A DNA stretch of 64,000 nt from Vibrio hepatarius (GCF_011806575.1 NZ_JAATOO010000016.1:1-64000), one strand, 5' to 3'. Positions 1 to 9,733 are shown, numbered from the stretch's first letter. A program made the numbers and translations. The notes: generated by a model from the letters alone, not told the origin.

Positions 1-77
1 TGGCGCGTCCTGGAGGATTCGAACCTCCGACCGCCTGGTTCGTAGCCAGGTACTCTATCCAGCTGAGCTAAGGACGC
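1..77 (-). tRNA. tRNA-Arg (anticodon ACG)
   Basis: Read on the minus strand, this is a complete cloverleaf. The acceptor 5' strand GCGTCCT pairs with AGGACGC, followed by discriminator G and an encoded CCA at the window edge. The anticodon loop CTACGAA gives ACG, normally deaminated to ICG to read CGU/CGC/CGA. The T-arm has the usual GGTTCGAATCC core. It sits just after tRNA-Ser downstream of csrA, a common Vibrio arrangement. Confidence 0.97.
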
Positions 78-139
78 GCAATGCCTATTCTTTCACGAGG
101 AAAGTGTTTTAAGCGATGCTCCGAAGAGCGTTGCAAGAA

Positions 140-232
140 TGGCGGTGAGGGAGGGATTCGAACCCTCGATACGGCTACAAACCGTATACTCCCTTAGCAG
201 GGGAGCGCCTTCAGCCTCTCGGCCACCTCACC
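140..232 (-). tRNA. tRNA-Ser (anticodon GCT)
   Basis: A 93-base class II tRNA on the minus strand. Acceptor GGTGAGG pairs with CCTCACC, then GCCA with an encoded CCA. The anticodon loop CTGCTAA gives GCT, reading AGC/AGU. The long variable arm is typical of serine tRNAs. It is probably co-transcribed with tRNA-Arg, which follows it about 60 bases downstream. Confidence 0.97.
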
Positions 233-378
233 GTCTTGCGGAGGCACATATTACGATTTACCAAAAATATGTCAAACATTTTCTTGGCAAAAATAGCAAA
301 AAGTCTTCCAACCGTTGGCTATTTAATCAAAGCGGTGCTAATTCGTTCTTTTCGTAAAAAATATAGGCCTTTAGATAG

Positions 379-405
379 CAAAAAGGCTGACAAAACTGTC
401 AGCCT
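379..405 (-). terminator. Rho-independent terminator of csrA
   Basis: A perfect 9-bp stem AGGCTGACA / TGTCAGCCT with a four-base loop lies about 10 bases past the csrA stop. It is followed on the minus strand by a run of five T. Confidence 0.9.
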
Positions 406-415
406 CTCTGTGTAA

Positions 416-613
416 TTAGTAGTTGCCAGACGCAACGTTACCATTACCTTTTTCTGCTTGAATGCGCATGTAGATTTCTTCACGGTGTACAGAAACTTCT
501 TTCGGAGCGTTAACACCGATACGTACTTGGTTACCTTTAACACCTAGTACTGTTACTGTTACTTCGTCACCGATCATAAGAGTTTCGCCAACGCGGCGAG
601 TTAAAATTAGCAT
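416..613 (-). CDS. csrA: Carbon storage regulator CsrA
   Basis: Encodes a 65-residue RNA-binding homodimer that represses or stabilises mRNAs carrying GGA motifs near the ribosome-binding site. It links central carbon metabolism, motility and virulence control. The whole protein is the CsrA fold: it begins [15 protein letters not shown], and Leu4 and Arg44, the two known RNA-contact residues, are present. The length is normal for Vibrio CsrA. A clean intrinsic terminator follows, then the tRNA-Ser and tRNA-Arg genes; lysC lies upstream on the same strand. Csr activity is usually controlled by CsrB-type sRNAs, none of which I see in this window. Confidence 0.98.
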   Translation of the reverse strand: MLILTRRVGETLMIGDEVTVTVLGVKGNQVRIGVNAPKEVSVHREEIYMRIQAEKGNGNVASGNY

Positions 614-705
614 TCTGTGCTCCTTGAGTAATCTCTGATTTATCTTGCTACTAGGTTATTATCCAACAAAAGTTATATTTTCGTAAACTCTATTCTTGAG
701 CCAAA

Positions 706-1893
706 TCAGCCTAAAAAGGCGTGTTTTTGTTGGCAATCGTGTGCCTGTGCAGAAGTGATGTACGCATCATGCAGTATGTTAGCCGCTTTGTCGACACTAT
801 CAGGTGGCAACACGAGCATGAGTGACTGTGGATTCACCGCAAAATGCTGAACCTTGATATCTTGCTCCGATAGCAAGCTATAAGACTCTTGAATCAATCC
901 TTCGACCAATAGACCAACTGTTGTCAGTAGGCTGACCATTTCACTATTGCGGATTTTTTCACCAAACACCAGTTCCAACTTGGCATAAGCGTCGTGTTTT
1001 ATTACTACACCTACCCATTCTGTCTGCTCGATCACATTCCAGATAGTGATACCAAGCATTTGGCACTGTTTTTCCAACCCACACAGAGACTCTTTTTCAA
1101 CTTTAATCAAACACATATCGCGCTGAATTGCTACACCGCATACGGCACTACGGCATTCTTCACCTTTGACTAGGCTGCCATTATTGTCATCAAAAGTTGA
1201 TAGTACACGCAGCGGTACGTTGTGGTGCCATGCGTATTGGACTGACGGCAAGTGTAGAACTTTTGCTCCTTTGCGTGCCATTTCTTCCATTGAAGGAAAA
1301 TCAATCACTTCAAGTTTCTTTGCTGTTGGAACGACTCGCGGGTCACATGTGTAGATGCCGTCCACGTCAGTAAAAATTTGGCATTCATCCGCTTTTAATG
1401 CACCTGCCAAAGTGACTGCGCTGGTATCCGAACCACCTCGACCTAGCGTAGTGATATCCCCATTTTCATTGATACCTTGAAAGCCAGCGACAATCACCAC
1501 TTGGTCTTGCGCTAATAGCTCTTCGATCGTTGATGTATCAATATCTTTAATCGTTGCGTCATTGTGTTGGTTGTCTGTCACAATGTTCGCTTGTGCTCCG
1601 GTAAGTGAACGCGCGGCATAACCCAGTTTGTTGAGAGTCATTGCCAGCAGTGCCATCGATACTTGTTCACCAGCAGAGAGCAAAACATCAAGTTCTCGCG
1701 CAGTTGGCACACTGTCTACTTGCTTTGCCAACTCCATTAATCGATTTGTTTCGCCAGACATTGCAGAAACAACTACGACAACCTGATTGCCATCATTTTT
1801 CGCCTTAATGATGTGTTCAGCTACTTTGTGGATTCTTTCTACTGAACCCACCGAGGTTCCGCCAAACTTTTGCACGATAAGGGGCTTTTTCAC
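706..1893 (-). CDS. lysC: Aspartate kinase (aspartokinase)
   Basis: A 395-residue enzyme that phosphorylates L-aspartate, the first step toward lysine, threonine, methionine and diaminopimelate. The kinase motif KFGGTSV is at residues 9-15, GRGGSDTSA at 151-159 and FTDVDGIYTCDPR at 174-186. A C-terminal ACT-type regulatory region runs from about 260 to the end. The start is GTG, with a good AAGGTGA-like Shine-Dalgarno just upstream and no better ATG nearby. The length fits a monofunctional aspartokinase rather than a homoserine-dehydrogenase fusion. The symbol is tentative, because Vibrio has several aspartokinases and the feedback inhibitor cannot be read from sequence. I found no lysine riboswitch in the short upstream region. 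Confidence 0.92.
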   Translation of the reverse strand: MKKPLIVQKFGGTSVGSVERIHKVAEHIIKAKNDGNQVVVVVSAMSGETNRLMELAKQVDSVPTARELDVLLSAGEQVSMALLAMTLNKLGYAARSLTGAQANIVTDNQHNDATIKDIDTSTIEELLAQDQVVIVAGFQGINENGDITTLGRGGSDTSAVTLAGALKADECQIFTDVDGIYTCDPRVVPTAKKLEVIDFPSMEEMARKGAKVLHLPSVQYAWHHNVPLRVLSTFDDNNGSLVKGEECRSAVCGVAIQRDMCLIKVEKESLCGLEKQCQMLGITIWNVIEQTEWVGVVIKHDAYAKLELVFGEKIRNSEMVSLLTTVGLLVEGLIQESYSLLSEQDIKVQHFAVNPQSLMLVLPPDSVDKAANILHDAYITSAQAHDCQQKHAFLG

Positions 1894-1928
1894 CAGTCTT
1901 CACCTTCCCAAGACCAAAGTCTCATTCG

Positions 1929-1963
1929 GACCGCATTCAATCGATTGAATAATGTTTGCGGTC
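1929..1963. repeat. Palindrome in the lysC 5' region
   Basis: A perfect 16-base palindrome, ATTCAATCGATTGAAT (1935-1950), is nested inside outer arms GACCGC (1929-1934) and GCGGTC (1958-1963). It lies about 40 bases ahead of the lysC GTG start. It has no T-run, so it is not a terminator. It could be an operator or a leader RNA hairpin. Confidence 0.55.
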
Positions 1964-1975
1964 GTTATAACAAAA

Positions 1976-2027
1976 ACCAAGTGGCTTAACTGCTCTGATT
2001 AAAACATCAGCAATTAAACCACTTGGT
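1976..2027 (-). terminator. Second hairpin with T-run after alaS
   Basis: Arms ACCAAGTGG (1976-1984 on the plus strand) and CCACTTGGT (2019-2027) extend inward with interrupted pairing through TTAA and CTGAT. On the minus strand the stem is followed by TTTTTG. It lies directly downstream of a stronger terminator, so it may be a backup, or a leader attenuator for lysC. Confidence 0.55.
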
Positions 2028-2033
2028 CGATAG

Positions 2034-2070
2034 AAAAAAATTACGCCCAATCAAAAAATTGATTGAGCGT
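2034..2070 (-). terminator. Rho-independent terminator of alaS
   Basis: A 12-bp stem with one G-T pair, ACGCTCAATCAA / TTGATTGGGCGT read on the minus strand, is followed by AATTTTTTT. It begins about 20 bases after the alaS stop. Confidence 0.88.
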
Positions 2071-2090
2071 ATGATTTTATATAGTCAGCG

Positions 2091-4673
2091 TTATAGGCGT
2101 TCTTCTAGCCATGGTTGTACTGACTTGATTGCTTCTGGAAGCGCTCCAACATCGGTACCACCGGCTTGTGCCATGTCTGGGCGACCACCGCCCTTACCGC
2201 CGACTTGCTCAGCAACCATCTTCACTAGGTCCCCTGCTTTTACTTTACCAGTCAGATCTTTAGTTACACCCGCGATCAGGCCAACTTTCTCGCCAGTCAC
2301 GTTAGCAAGGAGTACAACACCACTGCCCATTTGGTTCTTGATGTCGTCAACCATAGTGCGTAGGTTTTTACTGTCTGCACCATCAAGAGCCGCAACCAAG
2401 ACTTTTACGCCGTTGATTTCTTGCGCTTTACCCATGATGTTTGCACTTTCAGCCGCTGCGATCTTGTCTTTCAGCTTCTGCACTTCTTTCTCAAGTGATT
2501 TCGCTTTCTGCGCCGATTCCGCCAGTTTCTCTTCGAACTTAGCTTGCTGCGCTTCGATAGCATCAAGCGCCGCTTCGCCCGTCACCGCTTCGATACGACG
2601 GATACCAGCCGCGATACCACCTTCAGAGGTAATCTTGAATAGACCGATATCACCCGTGTTTGACGCGTGGATACCACCACAAAGCTCGGTAGAGAACTCA
2701 CCCATCGAAAGTACGCGAACTTCGTCGTCGTACTTCTCACCAAATAGAGCCATGGCGCCTTTTTGCTTCGCAGACTCGATATCCATGATGTTGGTTTCAA
2801 TCACGTGGTTGCGACGAACTTGAGCATTCACTAGACGCTCAACTTCTTTCAGTTCTTCGGCTGTTACCGCTTCTAGGTGTGAAAAGTCGAAACGTAGATT
2901 TTCAGGCTTCACTAACGAGCCTTTCTGCGTGACGTGCTCGCCCAATACTTTACGCAGTGCCGCGTGAAGCAGGTGAGTTGCAGAGTGGTTTAGAGAGATA
3001 GCCGCACGACGCTCAGCGTCAACTAGTGCTTCAACCTCATCGCCTTTGGCTAGTACGCCTTCCGCTAGAACACCGTGGTGTGCAATCGCGTTACCTAGCT
3101 TTTGCGTATCTTCTACTTTGAATAGGCCTGATTGCGTTTTCAGGACACCAGTATCACCACACTGACCGCCTGACTCCGCGTAGAATGGCGTTTCGCCTAG
3201 GATAACAATCGCTTTGTCACCCGCAGACAGAGATTCCACTTCTTCGCCTTCGACAAACATTGCCGCCACTGCGCTGTTACCTGCCGTCGCTGCATAGCCG
3301 CAGAATTCACTCTGTGCGTCTGTTTTGATCGCTGCATTGTAGTCAGTGCCAAATTGGCCTGCTTCACGAGCGCGCTGACGCTGCTGTTCCATCGCTTTTT
3401 CGAAGCCTGCTTCGTCAATGGTAAACTCACGTTCACGTGCAACGTCGTTAGTCAGGTCAGCTGGGAAGCCGTAGGTATCGTAAAGTTTAAATACGGTTTC
3501 GCCGTCTAATTCTTTGCCTTCTAGGCTATCTAGCGCTTCGTTCAGAATCGCCATACCGCGTTCTAGAGTGCGGCCAAAGTTTTCTTCTTCAATACGTAGA
3601 ACTTTTTCAACCACCGCTTGTTGTCTCGATAGTTCTTCACCAGCGGTGCCCATAACCTCAGCCAATACGCCAACCAGTTTATGGAAGAATGCGCCTTGTG
3701 CACCTAGCTTGTTGCCGTGACGAACTGCGCGGCGAATAATACGGCGTAAAACATAGCCACGACCTTCGTTTGATGGCATTACGCCGTCAACGATTAGGAA
3801 CGCACATGAACGGATGTGGTCCGCAATTACTCGTAGAGATTGGTTAGATAGGTCTTCGTAGCCAATAACGTCAGCCGCTGCTTTGATTAGCTTTTGGAAT
3901 ACGTCGATTTCGTAGTTTGAGTGTACGCCCTGCATGATCGCAGAAATACGCTCAATACCCATACCTGTATCTACCGATGGTTTTGGAAGTGGTTCCATGG
4001 TGCCGTCTGCGTGACGGTTGAACTGCATGAATACGTTGTTCCAGATTTCGATAAAACGGTCACCGTCTTCTTCAGGTGTACCAGGGCGGCCGCCCCAGAT
4101 GTGTTCACCGTGGTCGTAGAAGATTTCAGTACATGGACCACAAGGACCAGTGTCACCCATCTGCCAGAAGTTATCTGACTCGTAAGGTTTACCGCCTTCT
4201 TTATCACCGATGCGAACGATGCGGTCAGCAGGGACACCGATTTTCTTGTTCCAGATATCAAACGCCTCGTCGTCTGTTTCGTATACCGTCACAAGTAGAC
4301 GGTCCGCTGGTAGTTGTAGAACTTCGGTCAAAAACTCCCAAGCAAACGCAATCGCGTCTTCTTTGAAGTAATCGCCAAAGCTGAAGTTACCCAGCATTTC
4401 AAAGAAAGTATGGTGGCGAGCAGTAAAGCCAACGTTTTCTAAATCGTTGTGTTTACCACCAGCACGTACACAGCGTTGGGCCGTAGTTGCTCGAGTGTAG
4501 GCGCGTTTTTCTAAACCTAAGAAACAATCTTTAAATTGGTTCATACCTGCGTTAGTGAATAGCAGGGTTGGGTCGTTATGCGGTACTAACGATGAACTTT
4601 CTACGATTTGGTGTCCTTTGCTTTCAAAGAACTTGAGGAACGCGTTACGAACCTCATCAGTGCTCATGTACAT
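2091..4673 (-). CDS. alaS: Alanine--tRNA ligase
   Basis: An 860-residue class II aminoacyl-tRNA synthetase that charges tRNA-Ala and clears mischarged Ser/Gly-tRNA. The N-terminal catalytic core carries the class II signature region [17 protein letters not shown] near residue 90. The editing domain has the metal-site pattern HSATH around residue 560 and CGGIH about 100 residues later. The C-terminal end holds the coiled-coil and glycine-rich C-Ala domain. Length is close to the roughly 875 residues of E. coli AlaS. The first ATG was chosen because AGGA lies 8 bases upstream; an ATG two codons later is possible. In other vibrios recX and recA usually lie directly upstream; here a nir module intervenes. 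Confidence 0.97.
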   Translation of the reverse strand: MYMSTDEVRNAFLKFFESKGHQIVESSSLVPHNDPTLLFTNAGMNQFKDCFLGLEKRAYTRATTAQRCVRAGGKHNDLENVGFTARHHTFFEMLGNFSFGDYFKEDAIAFAWEFLTEVLQLPADRLLVTVYETDDEAFDIWNKKIGVPADRIVRIGDKEGGKPYESDNFWQMGDTGPCGPCTEIFYDHGEHIWGGRPGTPEEDGDRFIEIWNNVFMQFNRHADGTMEPLPKPSVDTGMGIERISAIMQGVHSNYEIDVFQKLIKAAADVIGYEDLSNQSLRVIADHIRSCAFLIVDGVMPSNEGRGYVLRRIIRRAVRHGNKLGAQGAFFHKLVGVLAEVMGTAGEELSRQQAVVEKVLRIEEENFGRTLERGMAILNEALDSLEGKELDGETVFKLYDTYGFPADLTNDVAREREFTIDEAGFEKAMEQQRQRAREAGQFGTDYNAAIKTDAQSEFCGYAATAGNSAVAAMFVEGEEVESLSAGDKAIVILGETPFYAESGGQCGDTGVLKTQSGLFKVEDTQKLGNAIAHHGVLAEGVLAKGDEVEALVDAERRAAISLNHSATHLLHAALRKVLGEHVTQKGSLVKPENLRFDFSHLEAVTAEELKEVERLVNAQVRRNHVIETNIMDIESAKQKGAMALFGEKYDDEVRVLSMGEFSTELCGGIHASNTGDIGLFKITSEGGIAAGIRRIEAVTGEAALDAIEAQQAKFEEKLAESAQKAKSLEKEVQKLKDKIAAAESANIMGKAQEINGVKVLVAALDGADSKNLRTMVDDIKNQMGSGVVLLANVTGEKVGLIAGVTKDLTGKVKAGDLVKMVAEQVGGKGGGRPDMAQAGGTDVGALPEAIKSVQPWLEERL

Positions 4674-4980
4674 GCAGCTCTTCCTGAAAATAGTCGAGTT
4701 AGAATTTTGCCGTATTGTAGATCAAGCAATCAGCTACGACTAGTTTTCTTGTAGAAAATACCACACTAAGAGTAAATATCGCGTCAAATCAAAATATAAG
4801 CGTTTTAGCCTGCCGCGGAGCCAAGAAAATTACGCAATTTGATCGAACAAGTCGCAGGCGAGATGCACCGAAAATCATCGGCAATGGGTGAAAGAATAAA
4901 ATGCAAACCACGCTTTAGTCGGCGCAGAAACCAAAACCGCCCATGAGCGCCAGTTTGCATTGGGGAAACATGTTGGAAAG
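4674..4980. other. alaS upstream / cobA downstream spacer with repeat-like segment
   Basis: The 307 bases between alaS and cobA hold the alaS promoter region (AT-rich, about 4674-4800) and a GC-richer segment (about 4805-4980) that does not look like ordinary spacer. The latter has an open minus-strand frame running out of the cobA end, but I find no ribosome-binding site and no family resemblance, so I do not call it a gene. It contains an inverted repeat, described separately. Confidence 0.5.
4900..4961. repeat. Inverted repeat after cobA
   Basis: Arms AATGCAAAC (4900-4908) and GTTTGCATT (4953-4961) flank a GC-rich centre containing GGCGC/GCGCC (around 4921 and 4946) that can extend the fold. 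On the minus strand the structure is followed by TTATTC, so it might act as a weak terminator for cobA, or be a dispersed short repeat. Confidence 0.45.
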
Positions 4981-5736
4981 CTAGAACCACTTAAGCTTGT
5001 TGTGCAATGATGTCACGCTGCCAACCACAATTAACGCTGGACTGACGGCTTGTGTGGCTAGCTCCGCGAGCTCGCTCAATTTACCGGTTAAAACGCGCTG
5101 TTCACGACGGGTACCATTTTCGATAATCGCACACGGCATCTGCTGATCAATACCATTGCTCATCAACTGCTGCGCGATGTAACCACTTTGCTTCAGCCCC
5201 ATGTAGAACACTAAGGTATTGTTCGACTGCGCCAGCGAATGCCATTCAATCTCTTGACCATCTTTTTGAATATGACCAGTAATAAACTGTACGCTTTGCG
5301 CGTGTTCTCGGTGAGTCAGCGGAATCCCCGCATACGCGGTCGCCCCTGCAGCGGCGGTAATACCGGGGACAACTTCGAAATCGATATCGTGCTCTGCGAG
5401 CTCTTCGAGCTCTTCCCCGCCTCGACCGAAGATAAACGAGTCACCGCCTTTGAGACGCACGACTTTATTGCCTGCTAGCGCCTTATCCACCAGAATTTGA
5501 TTGATTTGATCTTGCGGCACACAGTGATAATCCAACTTTTTACCGACGTAGATCATCTCAGCTTTGGTTGATGCCAAAGACAAGATCTCCGCAGAAACCA
5601 AACGATCGTACACCACCACGTCCGCTTGTTGGATCACTCGGTAACCTTTCACGGTCAATAAGTCCGGATCACCTGGTCCAGCACCAACCAAAGAGACAAA
5701 CCCGCGCGAAATGGTAGAAGATAAGTGTGCAGTCAT
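4981..5736 (-). CDS. cobA: Uroporphyrinogen-III C-methyltransferase (SUMT)
   Basis: A 251-residue SAM-dependent methyltransferase that converts uroporphyrinogen III to precorrin-2, the first committed step to siroheme and cobalamin. The SAM-binding loop [11 protein letters not shown] is at residues 18-28, and the conserved [16 protein letters not shown] at 94-109. The length fits a stand-alone SUMT, without the dehydrogenase/ferrochelatase half of CysG. It is the last gene of nirB-nirD-nirC-cobA, and siroheme is the NirB cofactor, so the local role is probably cofactor supply when NirB is made. CysG elsewhere would have to complete siroheme synthesis; that is inferred. Confidence 0.95.
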   Translation of the reverse strand: MTAHLSSTISRGFVSLVGAGPGDPDLLTVKGYRVIQQADVVVYDRLVSAEILSLASTKAEMIYVGKKLDYHCVPQDQINQILVDKALAGNKVVRLKGGDSFIFGRGGEELEELAEHDIDFEVVPGITAAAGATAYAGIPLTHREHAQSVQFITGHIQKDGQEIEWHSLAQSNNTLVFYMGLKQSGYIAQQLMSNGIDQQMPCAIIENGTRREQRVLTGKLSELAELATQAVSPALIVVGSVTSLHNKLKWF

Positions 5737-5817
5737 AATATCAACGCCTTTAGATAAAGAAGCCGTTGTTCAAGCCACCAGCCGTGGCTTGAACGAGGAT
5801 TGCTGTATTGGATGGTG

Positions 5818-6663
5818 TTATTTACTCAGTTGTGGCTGTGCTGCAGTTGCAGAGCGGTTGCTCAATGCTGGAGCCGTCTTTGCGTGAGTCAAGTACAGCG
5901 GAATGCAAGTGAAGAGCAAGCCGCCAACGATGTTACCCAAAATAGTTGGGATTAAATTGAAGTTGAGCCAAGTTGCGATACCGAAATCCGCACCTAACAT
6001 CATGCCTAATGGGAACAAGAACATGTTCACCACCGTGTGCTCGAACACCAAAGCAAAGAAGATAAAGATTGGTAGCCACATTGCCGCCACTTTGCCCGCC
6101 ACGGTGCGCGCCGTCATATTGCCGATCACGCCAAGGCAGACCATTAAGTTACAGAAGATGGCTCGCACAAAGCAGGTAATCCACCCGTCAAAACCAAGGT
6201 TTTCAAATCCAACGGTGCGAGCGGTAGAGACTTTGATAAACGTTTGGCCGACTGCGTTTGGTTCAACACTGAAATTCATGGTGAGTGAAACGGCAATCAG
6301 CGCCGCAACAATCAGAGACCCAATCAGGTTACCTAACCCGACCAAGCCCCAGCATCGTAGAATGCGCCCCCAAGTGATGCCTGAGCGACTTTCAAATTTT
6401 GCCAGTGGCGCTAGACCAAATACCCCTGTTACTAAGTCGTACCCCATTAAGCTAAGGATACAAAAGCCCACCGGGAACACTAACGCGCCCACCAGACCAA
6501 TACCGGTTTGAGTGATCGCAGTGATCGCCACAACCACCGCCAAAGAAAGAATGATGCCCGCCATGGTGCCGCGTAAGATCAGATCGCGAGTGCTGGTTTT
6601 TACTTTCGCCTCGCCAACGTCAATCATTGTTTGTACAAATTCTGCGGGTTTTAAATCCGACAT
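5818..6663 (-). CDS. nirC: Formate/nitrite transporter family protein, probable nitrite channel
   Basis: A 281-residue inner-membrane protein of the FNT family, which forms pentamers of six-helix channels for small monovalent anions. Six hydrophobic segments are visible, and the FNT pattern with a Gly/Asn-rich GNLIGSLIVAAL stretch lies in the middle. The C-terminus ends in a polar tail. Placement between nirD and cobA argues for nitrite rather than formate import, so I use nirC; FocA-type specificity cannot be excluded from sequence alone. It lies about 115 bases after nirD, in the same direction. Confidence 0.88.
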   Translation of the reverse strand: MSDLKPAEFVQTMIDVGEAKVKTSTRDLILRGTMAGIILSLAVVVAITAITQTGIGLVGALVFPVGFCILSLMGYDLVTGVFGLAPLAKFESRSGITWGRILRCWGLVGLGNLIGSLIVAALIAVSLTMNFSVEPNAVGQTFIKVSTARTVGFENLGFDGWITCFVRAIFCNLMVCLGVIGNMTARTVAGKVAAMWLPIFIFFALVFEHTVVNMFLFPLGMMLGADFGIATWLNFNLIPTILGNIVGGLLFTCIPLYLTHAKTAPALSNRSATAAQPQLSK

Positions 6664-6777
6664 ATGCTTATCCCTACCAAAAAGTGAAATTTAAAAGTGA
6701 AAATTGAATAGTGAAAGGCTCGCTGCTTATCTACTGTCGAAAAACAGCAAGCCTTTAAGCTATTTAATCTCCAGCGG

Positions 6778-7101
6778 TTAAGCAGCGACCTCCACTGCCC
6801 CTTTCACCACACGCGCTTTGTAAGCTTTGACGTTAAATTGCTCGTCTTCCATGCATACACCCGTTGTGAGGTTAAAGCGTTGCTTCTTGAGCGGGCTCGC
6901 TACCCAAAGCTCACCTTGGTGCTGACAGATTAATCCGCGCGACAACACATTGGATTGGAAGTAAGGATCGGTATTACTAATCGCATACACTTCTTCCGAA
7001 TCAGTTGGACGGAAAATTGCGACTTGTTCACCATTAACCAGCGCACAAACACCCGTTCCTGGGATCATGTCTTCGATCTTGCAGACTTTTTGAAATGCCA
7101 T
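6778..7101 (-). CDS. nirD: Nitrite reductase (NADH) small subunit
   Basis: A 107-residue Rieske-fold small subunit that partners NirB in the cytosolic six-electron reduction of nitrite to ammonium. The sequence follows NirD throughout, with the stretch LICQHQGELWVASPLKKQRF around residues 58-77. It lacks the paired Cys-His motifs of true Rieske proteins, as is normal for NirD. It begins 13 bases after the nirB stop, so it is presumably co-transcribed and co-regulated with nirB. Confidence 0.95.
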   Translation of the reverse strand: MAFQKVCKIEDMIPGTGVCALVNGEQVAIFRPTDSEEVYAISNTDPYFQSNVLSRGLICQHQGELWVASPLKKQRFNLTTGVCMEDEQFNVKAYKARVVKGAVEVAA

Positions 7102-7114
7102 GTGTGTTCTCCCG

Positions 7115-9670
7115 CTATACCGCGTCTACATGAAGGATATCGCCCTTCACTTGTGGATGTTTTTCAGTGAATGTTGCCGGACGATGCTGCTCACGAGCCG
7201 GAACAAAAACGACATTTTCATCACGTTGATCCGAGTTGATGAAGTGCGCAAAGCGCTTAAGTTGCTCTTGGTCATTGATGGTGTCAGTCCATTCACAGCG
7301 GTACTCAGCAACCAATTTCGCCACGTCAGTTTCCAATTGCTCGTTGATGCCCAGCTTGTCTTCGACAATCACCTCTCGTAAGTAGTCCACGCCACCTTCT
7401 AAGTTTTCCATCCACACAGATGTGCGCTGCAGAGGTGCTGCAGTGCGGATGTAGAACATCATGAAGCGGTCGATGTATTTGATCAGCGTTTCTTGGTCTA
7501 GGTCACTGGCGAGCAAATCGGCGTGGCGCGGCTTCATACCACCGTTGCCACACACATACATGTTCCAACCAGCGTCAGTGGCGATGATGCCAAGGTCTTT
7601 GCCTTGCGCTTCTGCACATTCACGCGTACAGCCAGACACACCAAACTTCATTTTGTGTGGGGTGCGAATACCTTTGTAGCGGTTCTCAATCATCACACCT
7701 AAACCCACTGAGTCTTGAACCCCGTAGCGGCACCATGTCGAACCGACACAGGTTTTCGCCATACGCAGTGCTTTGGCGTAGGCTTGACCTGTTTCGTAAC
7801 CCGCAGCAATCAGCTTTTTCCAAATTTCTGGCAAGTCATCTTTCTGCGCGCCGAACAGACCGATACGCTGCGCACCGGTGACTTTGGTATAAAGGTTGTA
7901 CTCTGCGGCCACTTCAGCCAGCACTTTTAACGCTTGCGGCGTGACTTCGCCCCCAGCCATACGCGGAATTACCGAATAGGTGCCATCTTTTTGCATATTG
8001 CCGAGGAAGTTGTCGTTGGTATCGTGAAGCTTGACCAACTCTGGCTTGAGGATATGTTCACCCCAGCATGACGCCAGAATGGAACCTGCAAGTGGCTTAC
8101 ACACTTCACAACCGTAACCTTGTCCATGCTTGGCCAGCAGTTCGTCAAAAGTCTTGATTTCTTCGATACGGATAAGATGGAATAGCTCTTGGCGCGAGTA
8201 AGCGAAGTGTTCACACACATCGTTTTTCACTTCGACACCCGCTTTGGCAAGTTCCGCGTTGAGTACCGAGGTCACCAATGGAATACAACCACCGCAACCT
8301 GTGCCTGCACCGGTGACAGCTTTAATGTCACCGATGGAGTGGTGTCCGTCGGCGACGGCTTGAGCGATCTTGCCTTTGGTGACATCGAAACAAGAACAGA
8401 TCACCGCAGTGTCTGGCAGCGCGTCTGCGCCTAAGGTCGGTTTTTCTGCGCCTGCGTGTGCAGGAAGAATCAAACTATCCGGATGCTCAGGTAGGTCAAT
8501 GTCATTTAACATCAGTTGCAGCAAGTCACCATAGTCAGACGTATCACCGACCATCACGGCACCCAGCAGCTTCTTGTTGTCCTTTGAAACAATCAGACGC
8601 TTGTAGACCTCTTGCTCTTCGTTTTGATAAACGTAGCTCTTACAACCTGGTGTACGACCGTTGGCATCACCAATCGACCCGACTTTGACGCCCAGTAGTT
8701 TGAGCTTGGCCGACATATCAGCCCCTGCAAACTTGCTATCGTTGCCAAGCAGGTGGTCAACCGCCACCGTCGCCATTTTGTAGCCCGGAGCGACCAACCC
8801 GTAGAACATCTTGTTCCACGAAGCACACTCACCAATCGCGTAAATGTTTTCGTCAGTCGTTTGGCAAAAATCGTTGATTTCAATACCACCGCGAGGCGCA
8901 ATGCCTAACCCCATCTGGCGAGCTAATTTATCTTGCGGACGAATCCCTGCAGAAAAGACAATAAAATCTGTCTCTAACTCACTACCATCCGCAAAGCGCA
9001 TGACGTTACGCGCTGTTTTACCTTCCGAGGCGATTTCGAGAGTGTTTTTGCTGGTGTGAACTTTAACCCCCATACGCTCAATCTTTTGGCGTAATTGGTC
9101 ACCACCTGCTTGGTCTAACTGTTCGGCCATCAATTTTGGCGCAAACTCAACCACGTGAGTCTCAACGCCCAGCGCTTTTAGTGCACCAGCCGCTTCTAAG
9201 CCCAACAAACCACCACCGATAACCACGCCACTTTGACTCTTCTTAGCACACGCTTCGATCGATTTAAGGTCTTCAATGGTGCGGTAGACGAAGCAATCTT
9301 TGCTCTCGTTGCCTTTAATCGGCGGTACAAATGGGTAAGAACCCGTTGCGAGGATGAGTTTGTCGTAGTGAACTTCTCGACCACTGCTAGAGTGAACGAT
9401 CTGTTTTTCGCGGTTAATGTTAATCGCGCGCTCGCCGATCAAGACATTGATGCCATGCTTGTCGTAGAAACCTTCTTTGACTAATGAGAGTTCGTCTGCA
9501 GTGTGATGAGAAAAATAAGATGAAAGGTGGACGCGGTCATAGGCGACGCGCGGTTCTTCGCAGAAGACAGTAATCTCATACCGAGAAGCATCCGTCTTCT
9601 CTACTAGGTCTTCGATATAACGGTGACCCACCATCCCGTTACCAACAACGACCAGCTTCAACTTGCTCAT
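7115..9670 (-). CDS. nirB: Nitrite reductase (NADH) large subunit
   Basis: An 851-residue cytosolic enzyme that reduces nitrite to ammonium with NADH. Domains in order: an FAD/NAD-binding half with GNGMVGHRY near residue 10 and GGGLLGLEAAG near 152; a BFD-like [2Fe-2S] region with C425, C427, C459 and C462; and a C-terminal siroheme/[4Fe-4S] sulfite/nitrite reductase half with C641, C647, C681 and C685 (CVGSTWC and GCTREC). All cofactor cysteines are present and the length matches E. coli NirB. It heads the nirB-nirD-nirC-cobA cluster. FNR and NarL/P-type sites lie upstream, so expression should be anaerobic and nitrate/nitrite-responsive. Confidence 0.97.
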   Translation of the reverse strand: MSKLKLVVVGNGMVGHRYIEDLVEKTDASRYEITVFCEEPRVAYDRVHLSSYFSHHTADELSLVKEGFYDKHGINVLIGERAININREKQIVHSSSGREVHYDKLILATGSYPFVPPIKGNESKDCFVYRTIEDLKSIEACAKKSQSGVVIGGGLLGLEAAGALKALGVETHVVEFAPKLMAEQLDQAGGDQLRQKIERMGVKVHTSKNTLEIASEGKTARNVMRFADGSELETDFIVFSAGIRPQDKLARQMGLGIAPRGGIEINDFCQTTDENIYAIGECASWNKMFYGLVAPGYKMATVAVDHLLGNDSKFAGADMSAKLKLLGVKVGSIGDANGRTPGCKSYVYQNEEQEVYKRLIVSKDNKKLLGAVMVGDTSDYGDLLQLMLNDIDLPEHPDSLILPAHAGAEKPTLGADALPDTAVICSCFDVTKGKIAQAVADGHHSIGDIKAVTGAGTGCGGCIPLVTSVLNAELAKAGVEVKNDVCEHFAYSRQELFHLIRIEEIKTFDELLAKHGQGYGCEVCKPLAGSILASCWGEHILKPELVKLHDTNDNFLGNMQKDGTYSVIPRMAGGEVTPQALKVLAEVAAEYNLYTKVTGAQRIGLFGAQKDDLPEIWKKLIAAGYETGQAYAKALRMAKTCVGSTWCRYGVQDSVGLGVMIENRYKGIRTPHKMKFGVSGCTRECAEAQGKDLGIIATDAGWNMYVCGNGGMKPRHADLLASDLDQETLIKYIDRFMMFYIRTAAPLQRTSVWMENLEGGVDYLREVIVEDKLGINEQLETDVAKLVAEYRCEWTDTINDQEQLKRFAHFINSDQRDENVVFVPAREQHRPATFTEKHPQVKGDILHVDAV

Positions 9671-9733
9671 AATACTTCCTAAGGGTTAGGTATTTATCTG
9701 AGCCAATTGTTAATTGTGAAAGAAAATTAATAC

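Noticed and set aside
1894..2090. Lysine riboswitch ahead of lysC
   Set aside because: The spacer is short, filled by alaS terminators and a palindrome, and the conserved L-box core motifs are not visible.
2023..2823. 266-codon plus-strand ORF opposite alaS
   Set aside because: It is a low-complexity shadow of the alaS reading frame, with Ser/Pro-rich composition and no Shine-Dalgarno.
4900..4961. Integron attC site
   Set aside because: The arms do not carry the RYYYAAC / GTTRRRY core pair, and no cassette genes lie nearby.
4805..4990. 61-codon minus-strand ORF as a gene
   Set aside because: It begins inside the end of cobA, has no Shine-Dalgarno and resembles no family I know.
5903..6511. 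202-codon plus-strand ORF opposite nirC
   Set aside because: It is antisense to a well-conserved transporter gene and has the composition of a reverse-frame artefact.
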